Below, one piece after another: positions 54,991 through 64,000 of a stretch of 64,000 nucleotides of DNA; position 1 is the stretch's first letter, and the number at the start of each line of letters is the position of its first letter. Source of the DNA: Meconema thalassinum (taxonomy: Eukaryota > Arthropoda > Insecta > Orthoptera > Tettigoniidae); NCBI GenBank assembly GCA_946902985.2, contig OX336389.2, positions 144,635,099 through 144,699,098 on the forward strand, in the 5' to 3' direction. The position numbers were made by a program, and so were the translations under genes. Below the pieces are notes generated by a model. It had not been told where the DNA came from. It searched no databases and saw only the letters and a program-made list of their open reading frames with translations.

Positions 54991-55024
54991 CACTGAACTG
55001 TGTCTTTCTAGTTGATGCATTGTT

Positions 55025-57741
55025 TTATTGGTATCTGCATGCGAGTCTCCCTAGGTCTTTCCACTCCTGCCTCATCTTCGCTGTTCTTGTCCATTGTTTT
55101 CCTCCCCATTTTACGAACCAGTCTGCCCATCTGATTCTTTGTCTCCCAACGTTTCGCCTTCCTGTTCTTGGGTCCCACATCGTCATTTTGTACGTCCATC
55201 GGTTAGGATCTAATCTCGCTACATGTCCACCCTTTCTCCATTTGAGTTGGTCTGCTGATGTCATAGCGTCTTTCATGCCGGTTCTCCTTCTTAAATCTTC
55301 GTTCCGTATTCTATCTCTCAATGAGACATGAAGGATCTTCCTTTCCATTTTCCGTTGACATCTCTGGATCATTTGTCTTTGTTTCGATGTTAATGCCCAA
55401 GTTTGGCAACCATATAATAACACCGGTATCACGCATTTTTCCAGAACTTCAGCCTTTAAAGTGAGTTTTTGGGTCTTTTCAGCCAGTATAAACTTTAGGG
55501 ACTAAAAGCTCTTCCATGCTTGTCCTATTCTCCGATTGACCTCTTTCTCTGAACGACTTGAAAATGACATGTTCTGACCGAGATATACATATTCTTCAAC
55601 ATATTCCAGTGTTCCTCCGTTCACATTAATTGGGGCTTCTTACGCATTAGTCATCAGCTTCGCTTTTCTTCGGGTTCATTGTAAGGCCCACTTCTTTACT
55701 TGTTTTGTCTAATTCGTTTATCATTTGTTCCAGCTCTTTTGCTGATTCAGCCACCAAAACAATGTCGTCTGTGAACCGTAAATGGGTCAGTCTTGTCCCA
55801 CAGATTCGGACGCCATATTTTTCTTCCCAGTCTAGTTTTCTGAACTGATTTTCCAGCAAACAGATGAATAATTTTGGTGAGAGGGTATCTACCTGTTTTA
55901 ATCCCCTTTCTATCATGATGTTACATCCTTCTCTTTCTGTCTTTATTCTGGCTTGGTTACCGTCGTAGAGTTTGCCTAGGAGTCTAACGAATTTGTTTGG
56001 AATGGCTTGTTCTTCCAGTGCTTCTAAGACGCTTTTCTGATCTACGGAGTCAAATGCTTTGTTGTAATCCACAAATGCTATATACACCTGTAGATTAAAT
56101 TCCTGAAATTTCTCCATGAGTTTATTTTATGTTTGCAAGTGGTCTGATGTACTGAAACTCTTTCTGAATCCTGCTTGCTCTATCGGTTGCTGTTCGTCCA
56201 GTGCCTTTAGTCATTCTGTTGGTTAGGATCTTCATAAATAGCTTGTAGAGATTTACAATTAGGTTGATCGGTCTGTAGTTGTTTATGTCGTCCTTGGCTC
56301 CCTTTTTGTGTAGAAGTATGATAATGCTCTGTTTCCACTGCATTGGTATGTCTTCTGATGTGACTATGGTAATGTTGTGATGACTGGGATTAGGTCTTCT
56401 TCACCCCATTTTAGAAATTCATTATAAATTCCATCTTCACCTGGACAGTTTTCGGTTTTCGTTTGTCGAATGGCTGCTCTTACTTCACTGGGTAGTATTG
56501 GAGTTGTTTCTTCCCCTAGGTTTTCTTCTGATGTATTCTGGTCCTGAAAGTTGGATCTTTGAGAGTTACTTGAGTATAGTGTTCTATAGAACTCTGTCGC
56601 TTGCGTCATTATCTCTTCTCGTGAGGCTTGTCTTTTTTCGTTGTGGTCTTTTACTCCCAGTATCCAATGTTTGCCTGGAGTTAATTCTTTTCTAATCTTC
56701 TTTATTGATTTTGTGGTATCCATGATTTCTTTGACCACTTTAGTGTTGTGTTCTCTGATGTCTCTTCGGATTTGCCTTTTTGATAGTATATTGACTTCCG
56801 CATAATCCAGCTTTTTGTGTTCGTTTTCTATGGCTTGTGATTTTAGACGTTCTCTTTCTTCGATCAAACATTTGGTGCAATCCTTGAGTTTTATTTTATT
56901 TTTCATACTGTTTCCAGGTGTTGACGATTGTTTGGCTGCGCGGGATATGCAATTTACGAGCTCTGTATAGTGTTGTCGGACTTTTTGCTCCCTTTGTTGG
57001 TTGAAGTCTCGTAGGTTTTGGTTAGGATGAAGTCTATTTCATTTTTGATTTTCCCATTCGGAGATTTCCATGTCCATTTGCTTTCTGGGTTTTTCTTGTA
57101 AAATGTGTTCACAATTGTAAGTCTTTGTCCCAGTGCTAACTGTATTAGTCTTTCTCCTCTTTCGTTCCTTGTTCCGTATCCGTGAGGGCCCATAGGTTCT
57201 TCTTCTTCATATTCCTTTATTCCTACCTTGCTGTTGAAGAATCCAATTATGAATGTTGTGTGTGCTTCGTACTCGGCTAATGTGTCTTCGAGGAGCATAT
57301 AGTAGTCTTCAATTTCTTCTTCCGTACTTGCTTCTGTGGGAGCATACACTTGAATTATTATGAATGTGTTGGCATTTAATTTTAGGGATAATACTATGAT
57401 TCTTTCTGAGATTCGCGTTATTTCTTTTATATTGTGCTTTAAATGTCTTTTTTTGTCAAAAAAACTACCCCTTTTTGTCCTTTTGTATCCTCTATGAAGC
57501 TAAAGACATCCCCATTTGTTTTCTCTATTATGTCTTCGCCGTATTGCCTCACCTCACTGAGGCCTATTATATCGTACCTTACGTTTTCGAGTTCTATTTC
57601 TTTATCTTGGGTTCTTAAGGTTCTAACGTTTAGTGTACCTAGTATGAGTTCTTCTTCCTTGTGTGAAGCTTGTTTCATCGTTGTGTTTGGTTGATTTCTT
57701 CTTCCCCGTTTTTTGAGGTTAAGTCTTTCCAGTGCACCCAC
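55025..57741 (-). pseudogene. LINE ORF2: endonuclease and reverse transcriptase, copy B
   Basis: Apurinic-type endonuclease first: LGTLNVRTLRTQDKEIELEN and YDIIGLSEVRQYGED (57640-57540), then MYAPTEASTEEE, IIGFFNSKVG and PNGKIKNEIDFILT (57349-57030). The usual GDFN motif has Phe in place of Asp. RT follows: CPGEDGIYNEFLKWG (56440), LHKKGAKDDINNYRPINL (56310), FVDYNKAFDSVD (56070), KQVDTLSPKLF (usual QGDP changed), LRFTDDIVLVA (usual FADD changed to FTDD, 55780), GLTMNPKKS. The C-terminal part has PVLLYGCQTWALTSKQRQMI, LRDRIRNEDLRRRTGMKDAM and DPNRWTYKMTMWDPRTGRR. About 905 codons in all, near family length, in at least six reading pieces. Compared with copy A, motif C is worse here but the endonuclease survives. 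Confidence 0.92.
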
Positions 57742-57749
57742 TGGTCATT

Positions 57750-58521
57750 TAAAAGGATTTTCTGGTATCCAACTCTTACGTTTTTATTACCCTTTTCCCT
57801 TTCTTCCCTGGCTTTCTGTCTGAGAGATGCTTGGATTTTTCTTTATTTTATTGTGAGGTCATCATATATGAATATGTCTTGTCCTCTCAGTTTGTCTCTG
57901 TTACTTTCATCATTCGTGAATTCTTTACTTTTTACCACTATGTTGTTCCTCCTTTCTCTTTTCGCCTGTAGTTTTTTTGTTCTTCTAGGTCACATATTCT
58001 TTTGGATAATGTTTCTATCTTTTCTGGTATTGTGTTGTCTATGTTAGTGATTTTTTGTTCTAATGAATCATTTGTTCTTTCGCAGTATTCATTTCATTTT
58101 TTAATTTCCTTTCTCATGGAATGAATTTCCTCTCTTGTTTCTTGTTGGCTCAGCGGTCTAGCTGTATGCCTCTCACCAAGGCGGTCTGGGTTCGATTCCC
58201 GGTCAATGCATGTGAGATTTTCGAAGAGAAATGCCATGTCCTGTGGTTCGGATTCCACGTAAAAAGGAGGTCCCGTGGCTCATAATCTCGAGATTAACGG
58301 TCACGTTAAACTACAAGCTTCCTTTCCTTTTTTTCTTCAGTATTCTTTTTCAAATCTTTATGTTCTGATAGTATTTCAGAAAACATACCTTTAATGTCGT
58401 CTCTTGTGGGTTTTACATAGTCTGTGTGTTCTTCTTCTCCCGAGATTTCTGAGTTTGATATTTTGTTTTTTCTCTGTTTTTGCTTTATGCTTTTAATTGA
58501 GGGCTGTGTTTTGGGTGGCAT
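57750..58521 (-). pseudogene. LINE ORF1, split by a SINE
   Basis: It starts at the ATG at 58521 (MPPKTQPSIKSIKQKQRKNK), a basic N-terminus, then continues acidic and helical to about 58320, where the SINE begins. After the SINE, 58135-57950 reads as coiled coil (KIETLSKRICDLEEQKN), and the end VRVGYQKILLNDQWVHW (57770-57720) resembles the conserved C-terminus of ORF1 proteins that bind RNA. Several stops. ORF1 is missing from copy A except its start (around 4032). Confidence 0.75.
58143..58312 (+). repeat. tRNA-derived SINE inside LINE ORF1
   Basis: TGGCTCAGCGG (box A, 58146-58156) and GGTTCGATTCC (box B, 58189-58199) lie 33 nt apart, then CATGTGAGATTTTCGAAGAG and GTGGTTCGGATTCCACG. It interrupts the ORF1 reading. 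The right end and target duplication are uncertain. The corresponding site in copy A is deleted, so its age relative to the duplication is unknown. Confidence 0.82.
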
Positions 58522-59140
58522 GTTGTTATATTTGCAAGTTACGTACTGTGATATATTTTAATCCTATTTTTGGCGCGTGTAGTGTATTAATCTGCTTTTG
58601 CTTCATTCACTTCGTTTTTGCAATGTAGTTCCTCTCACACTCAATCGCTTCTATTTTGGTGCTAAAATATGTCTATGTATATTGTTAAAAGTCTTCACAG
58701 GTTACTGGTTTTCTTGTGTGAACTGATACTATGCCTGTGATTTGTGCTGTAAAACGCTCGTTATGCGACGACTGTCCCCTTTCATTGTTGACAGGCCAGT
58801 TTCTTGTAAACGGTATGTCTCATTGTCCATAAAGAGTTTCTTCTGGTCACATGTTATTTTTGTGGTGAGGCATTCAGACGGTTCTTTGTCGCTCTATGCG
58901 ATTAGTGTTTTGGCGAGCTTTGTGATAATAACCTCACTAATCTCCTTCTGTTGTGCGATGTGATTAATTTCAGATATTTACCTCCAATTTGGGTGATTCC
59001 TTGTTTTCTTTCGTTGTGTACGTCTTTCTCGGGTACTTTTTTCACTTTTATGCTGCGCTGATATCGTTTTACCTTGTAACGGATCCAAAAACTGTGGAGC
59101 CCGGAAATGGCGCGTGTTTACTTGACAACCTCTGTCTGAT

Positions 59141-59156
59141 AACCGAGACCACATAA
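59141..59156. repeat. Target-site duplication at the LINE 5' end, copy B
   Basis: AACCGAGACCACATAA, partner of 54094-54110. Confidence 0.9.
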
Positions 59157-59220
59157 GGCTGCAATTATTATAATGTGTTTGCAATGTCCTGTAGCCTATT
59201 GCCCAGACTAATTTCGAACT

Positions 59221-60117
59221 TATTTGCCTTATTTTGGAAACTTTTAACAGGAACTAATCGATGCTTTTCAGGAATGTTCTCCAAAACTCTCTCATTACCT
59301 TGACATTGACTTTTTGAAAAAAGACTAACTGTCTTCTGGAATGTTCATGGTTTTTCATGTCTCACTGAGAGATAGAATACGGAACGAAGATATAAGAAGG
59401 AGAACCGGCATGAAAGGCGTTATGACATTAGCAGACCAGCATAAATGGAAAAGGGGTTGACATGTTGCGGGATTAGATCCCAACCGATGGACGTACAAAA
59501 TAACGATGTGGGACCCAAGAACGGGAAGACGAAACGTTGGGAGATAAAGAATCAGATGGGCAGACATGTTCGTAAAATGGGGAGGAAAACTATGGACATG
59601 AACAGCAAAGATGAGGCAGGAGTGGAAAGACCTAGGGAATTACACATGCAGTGACCAACAAAACAATGCATCAATAAGAAAGACACCGTTCGGTGCACAT
59701 GCAGCAAAAACGGTGCATATGTCCGGTGTACAATAAAGGCTTTTCACAGAGCAGTGACTTCAAGAAGCACAGCCTTGTTCATACTGGAGTGAAGGAATAC
59801 ACTTGTAGCACTTGTGGGAAGTCATTTGCACGGCGAACATGGATGATATCACCAGACTCAATGAACGAAAATGTTTCTATTTAACAGATTGTTGAAGCAA
59901 ATGTTATACCAGCGCAATATAATTTACTTAATTTTTAATCAGCTACACATCTATATAGTAGGCCCAATCAGATAGAATGACCCCGAATGCTCCTCAGGAC
60001 TTACTCACCTGATGAGTTAAAACTGAGCAATTCCCTGCAAATTTCAGGATGCGATTTGCAAGGCTATTTATTATTATTTATTATTTTTAAAATGCATACT
60101 TTTAACAGCACTTTCAT
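59221..60117 (+). mobile_element. 5'-truncated LINE copy C inserted in copy B flank
   Basis: Absent from copy A at 4723, where CGAACTCTTCC reads straight through. The segment is bracketed by GAACT (59216-59220 and 60118-60122); just inside lies an 11-bp repeat ACTTTTAACAG (59240-59250 and 60098-60108), which could be the true target duplication, with copy A then having lost 39 bp. From 59354 it matches the last part of ORF2 in plus orientation (RDRIRNED block), then the zinc-finger segment, the 3' region and an ATT-rich tail at 60065-60086. 59251-59353 has no match in the other copies. Confidence 0.8.
59693..59884 (+). pseudogene. C2H2 zinc-finger remnant, copy C
   Basis: The open frame carries YNKGFSQSSDFKKHSLVHTG (finger 1; its second Cys is changed to Tyr), then VKEYTCSTCGKSFARRTWM (first half of finger 2). 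After that it diverges and stops at 59882-59884. Unlike copies A and B it has no stop in the linker between fingers 1 and 2. The third finger is missing: sequence jumps to the 3' region. Confidence 0.78.
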
Positions 60118-60122
60118 GAACT

Positions 60123-63104
60123 CTTCCATGTGGCAAAATTAAACTGAAGTAAAATTTGGAAACGGCATGCTAGTATGTAACACATAAGCTATAAGAAGGA
60201 ATTACATCTAAACACAAAGCTTTATATGTTGAAAGGTTCCGGGAAGATAGGGAAATTGTAGGCTACCTAGAACAACATTTTAGTGACAAATTTCAAGCAG
60301 GATTTTTCCTGTTGTATGAACTTGCCAGTACCACTGTATTCCTCTTCTTCCCTTTGACACACTAGCATCCATTTTGCTGTTCTTCCACGTCCTTATCCCC
60401 ATGCTCCTAGCGCAGCCCATTTATTATATTATTTTAGCTTTTATCGTCTAATAAAAAGAGTTGTTCCATGAAGAACTAAATAGCCTATTGTCATATAGGC
60501 CAATCCGACTTACGCAAATTGCCTCAATTTTCAGTTTTAATTGCTGTAATAGATTCGTAGATATTGGGAACTGTGAAAATATTTCATATGGTCACTATGT
60601 TGGATTATTATATATACAGTAGACATTCGAGTTATGTAGGCTACATGAAGATTATTGTGAAGGTGTTTTATTCCAACTTCAATCTCATGATTAGGACACA
60701 AGAAGTAGCCTAAAAACGAGATTTTAATTTTTTTCTCAGCCACCATCTCGTGGTTATGAAAATAATTTAAATGAATTAGATGTCATTGGATTAAAATTTA
60801 TATAATCACATACCGTATTAAGTTTCACTGCGATCGGATAGTTAAATCACGAAAAACGTCCATTTGAATATTTGAAATTCGTGTCACCGCCATGTTGGAT
60901 TTGTGCTCACCAGGTTATTGAACGTCCCATAGGTGAAATTATGGTTATAGCCTCTATACACATGCCAAATTTCAGTTTGATTGCTGCCATAGATTAATAG
61001 ATATTGAGAACCATCTAAATATGTCTGTTAGTCGCCATTTCGGAATTTAATAACTTATATGCAGGCCATGGAGTTATGTATTATTGGATGAGGATTATTG
61101 GGTACGTTCATTATTCAAACGTTGATTTCGACCGCGTGATTAGAACACACGAATAAAGAATTTAATTTTGAAATTTCGCACAACCGCCATGTTGAGGTTA
61201 CGTAAACAATTGAACTAAATTAGATGTCAGTGCATTGCAACTTTATAGTAATTTCCTGTACCAAGTTTCACTGCGTTCGGATGGTTAAATCGCGAGAATA
61301 GTCTATTAAAATGTTTCAATTCTCTTGGCCACGATGTTCGTTTTGTACTTAACAGGGCTTTGAAAGACACATCGGTGAACGTCCTGTGGTGCCCTTTACC
61401 ACTGAACAAAATTTCTGGGTGCTATGAGTAATAGTTTCGGAGATATAGGATGCCGGTGAAATATTTCGCACAACTGCCATGTTGGATTGGTGAGACGTAA
61501 TAAAATTTGCAGGGCACGGTCGGGGTCGGATGCAATGAGTAATTTCACCTTACCGAATTTCATTGAAATCGCTCCAGCCGTTTAAACGTTATTAGGGAGG
61601 GACATACACACGGACGCACACACATAGCCTACACACACACGCACGCAAACAAAAGGTGATCTCATAAATCTATTTTTTTTTCATAAATGAAAATAGGCTC
61701 ATAAAAATATTCTTTGGTGGGTTTACTAATAGAACGCATGATTGTGGGAAAGTATTAGGAAAAAGAATCAGTAGATTAATATGGCACTAAAACAACATTT
61801 TGAATTTTAATGAGTCTGGGCCTTCCAGAAGTGAAGCAAGTGAAATATCCTAAGTGACAAACCGCTTAGTTAGGCTATTTGTTTACAATGTTGAAACGTT
61901 TGGAGTCAGCTCGCTAATTTTGTAGCTTATCCAATATCTTCACTAGCCTACTTCAAACAGCACTCTGATTAGTTTATTGGTTTCTATCACAGAACGTCGG
62001 AGGAGAGGCAAACAATTAGATCATTTTAATGGCTAGGAACTCCTTGGCCAACTGTACCGTGTAGGCCTACTAGGTGGTTGTTGAATTTTTCTGATAACCT
62101 GTGTTTCTGAGTTGACTGTAGTATTGTGTAGGCTAGGTATGGGGTAGGTGTCCCTGGGCTTGGAACAAGGTAGCACACCACCATTTGCCTGGGGAAAAGG
62201 CCACTAGCCGCTGCCGGTGTCAGGATTCGATCTTTCAATATGCAGACTTGCAGCTCCTCCGTTCTGTCACGTGTGGGATTTTTAAAACTGCCATGTGTGA
62301 GACTAAGAGACTAAGGTGTGTTTACCCAACCCGAGAGGAGGGCTCGCCCCATATGTCCAATTTCGCGTGTTTGATCCAGGCCAATTTGGTGGATATTTTA
62401 GATGCTTAATATGTCGTATGAATATTACATAGGCTACAGTATGCAGTAACTTGGATGTTTTGCAAAATTAAATCTTGGCCTGTTTTCCGTATCTGTGAGA
62501 GCCAATTTGTTATCCGTCAACAGTGGAGCCAAGTTATGTACGGCTTTAACTGTCCGGATAAGTGACTAGTCTGCGTACAACAAGGAACTCAAATGGACCA
62601 ACAATCAAACAAACTCTGACGAATTTCAATTGCGAAGTGGGGCCTTGCTCTTTTCAGAGACCCTCTTCAGTATCCTGTAAAAATAGGATAGTGTAATGCA
62701 CTGGTAAATAAGGAAGAAACGAAATGAGAACTACTGCATGGGTCCAAGATCTGTGAATTTGGGGGGTGAAGTGACGCGGGAGGTGGGAGGAGAAGGGCCT
62801 GTCAACAGCCCGCAGTGTTATCCGGAATTCCTGACTATTCCAATATTCCTAACATAGGGCCGTTCCCTAAACCACTGTGGTGTTACGAATGAGTGAGTGG
62901 GTCACTGACCCATGTATTTGGTTCTGTAACTACGCACGGACCGGGTACCCTCATCACTCATCACCATCACTCCTCATCGTCCGGGATCCACATTCCTCTC
63001 AGATTCACGGAGCTTGAACTCAAGCAGTAACTACCTAATTTATACAGATATTTCAAAAAATTTATCCTCTGAAAATCTTAAAGTCTTGAATGAATCCGCT
63101 TTCA
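60123..63104. other. Non-coding right flank of LINE copy B
   Basis: Matches 4723-7744 throughout. Contains the CA-rich run at about 61618-61640 and the ancestral-looking form of the 6797-6840 site at 62187-62200. No gene seen. Confidence 0.7.
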
Positions 63105-63105
63105 T

Positions 63106-63690
63106 TGTTAGGGTCGAATATAAACATTTTTAAATTACCAGACATTCATATTCTTTCCACATGTTAAACGGAAATGGCATACACAATAAGTTTTCAGTTT
63201 ACGCTTATCAGCAATACCTGCTTATTTCAAACAGGATCGCTGATATAGCAAGACAACATCCTGATTCAATATCACGGGGATCCCAGCTGAGTCTGGCATT
63301 GCTACCACTTACTTTTGCAGGGCTCCCCTATGTTTTCTTTCATGTCGACCTCACTCGGTCAACTCTTGTTCTCTTTACACTGCCAATGGTATTAGTGTAT
63401 CCGACGCCTAGGTAGTCTTTCACTTTCCAGCCTTAATCGCCCCTCGTCTGATCTTTGCTGATACCCTGCTAGGGGGTCAGCTTTCTTTTTCTTTTCATAT
63501 TATCTTTTGCCTTTTGCTCAAGGATCTCAAAGAGGCATGTTGTTTGGAGTCCACTACTCTTAATGGACTTTGAATATGGTTACACCCTCAAAAGCTCCCG
63601 ACTAGTGCATTTAAAAGTTGACAACCGCCTAAGAAATTCCTTTGAGGCTGATTCATAGCTTTGCTCGCTTTGGTATAATTTTATCCTCCA
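63106..63690 (+). repeat. Interspersed repeat family F, copy 3
   Basis: Begins GTTAGGGTCGAATATAAAC and follows 28143-28720 closely, closer than the copy at 46050. Confidence 0.85.
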
Positions 63691-64000
63691 GGATCAGCTT
63701 TTCCCATGAACAAAGCAAGGGATTCCACCTCTACCGCCACTGTGGACAATGACCTGCAGCTTGAGAGTTTGGGTCGGTGTTACACCTGGGGTGTGTGATC
63801 GCCACAACGCTCAAGAGGTCTCACCTGCAATGCGTACAGGAGCCTCATAAAGGGATAGAAAGAGTGGGAGGATTGAGCAATGAAGTGGGAAGGAGGCAGC
63901 TGTGGCCTTACGGTAGGTATCACCCCAGCATTTTGCCCAAAGACAAAGTGAGAAATCACAGAAAACCACACCAAGAATGGCTAAAGTGGAAATCGAACCC
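63690..64000 (-). repeat. tRNA-derived SINE, minus strand, cut by window end
   Basis: Same as 28720-29040. The window ends inside GAAATCGAACCC, which is the box B region on the minus strand. Confidence 0.7.

Larger units (their letters stand above)
54111..59140 (-). mobile_element. Full-length RTE-like LINE, copy B
   Basis: A 5.0-kb minus-strand LINE with both ends defined by the duplication. In element order: 5' untranslated region (59140-58522), ORF1 (58521 to about 57750, split by a SINE), ORF2 with endonuclease and RT (57741-55025), a C2H2 zinc-finger segment (about 54990-54735), a 3' region and an (ATT)n tail at 54111-54129. All frames are broken, so it is a fossil, but it gives the layout of the family. 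The clade call (RTE-like) is by eye; the long ORF1 is more than classical RTE elements have. Confidence 0.9.
52662..63104. repeat. Segmental duplication, copy B
   Basis: Direct partner of 1-7744. It is longer because it keeps 1748 bp of the LINE (56672-58419, including a SINE) and carries an 897-bp insert at 59221-60117. At 63104 it passes into a repeat-family F copy. Confidence 0.9.

Noticed and set aside
54954..55331. Plus-strand ORFs over the LINE (also 2254-2589, 2912-3112, 57443-58047)
   Set aside because: Shadows of the minus-strand RT, endonuclease and ORF1, which carry the conserved motifs.
59693..59884. A host zinc-finger gene
   Set aside because: The fingers sit between LINE ORF2 and the LINE 3' tail in three copies and are broken in each; they are element cargo here, not a separate gene.

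Overview
The window is a repeat-dominated, intergenic stretch of an animal genome, almost certainly an insect and probably a large-genome polyneopteran (cricket, katydid, cockroach or similar). The grounds are AT-rich non-coding DNA, insect-type Ty3/Gypsy elements, a LINE with a CFDP2-like endonuclease/RT, TTAGG-type short arrays, and tRNA-derived SINEs. The SINEs and the repeat at 28143-28720 resemble, from memory only, families abundant in polyneopterans. I found no intact host gene. The coding signals are transposable-element ORFs, a THAP-domain exon remnant, C2H2 zinc-finger remnants inside a LINE, and one or two unidentified ORF pieces. Boundaries marked 'about' were read by eye.

Layout. 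1-7744 and 52662-63104 are direct copies of one block, each carrying the same minus-strand LINE in the same flank with 16-17 bp target-site duplications (1380-4651 and 54111-59140). 7905-9810 is a 163-bp tandem array. 10378-10928 is a frameshifted THAP exon. 11270-14750 is a mosaic of a 62-bp array, tRNA-like SINE heads, ~150-bp units and a 12-bp minisatellite. 14751-24839 is a complete, recent LTR retrotransposon with 3.3-kb LTRs, TGTGCCC/GGGCACA ends and a 4-bp duplication (ATAC); it encodes only Gag and protease. 25160-26580 is a 97-bp array, followed by hairpin repeats and SINEs. 29493-32695 is a 3.2-kb solo LTR inserted in a ~150-bp satellite that runs to about 34400. 35320-36676 repeats the earlier mosaic. 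37668-45502 is a second, damaged Gypsy-like element inserted in another 97-bp array (duplication GTAC). 45503-52690 is a mirror mosaic, with the satellite/CRE/YY1-like module now inverted.

How the parts relate. Several insertions can be dated relative to one another because the uninterrupted repeat reads straight across them (solo LTR in the satellite, second LTR element in the 97-bp array). The block around 14310-29500 and the block around 35880-47200 are paralogous, yet each received a different LTR element. The most unusual items are: (1) an LTR element that kept gag-pro plus the last codons of integrase and lost RT, RNase H and most of integrase; (2) a LINE family that carries a three-finger C2H2 segment just after its RT in all three copies seen; (3) an inverted composite module with dense TGACGTCA palindromes; (4) a 44-bp inverted templated insertion visible by comparing the duplicated blocks.
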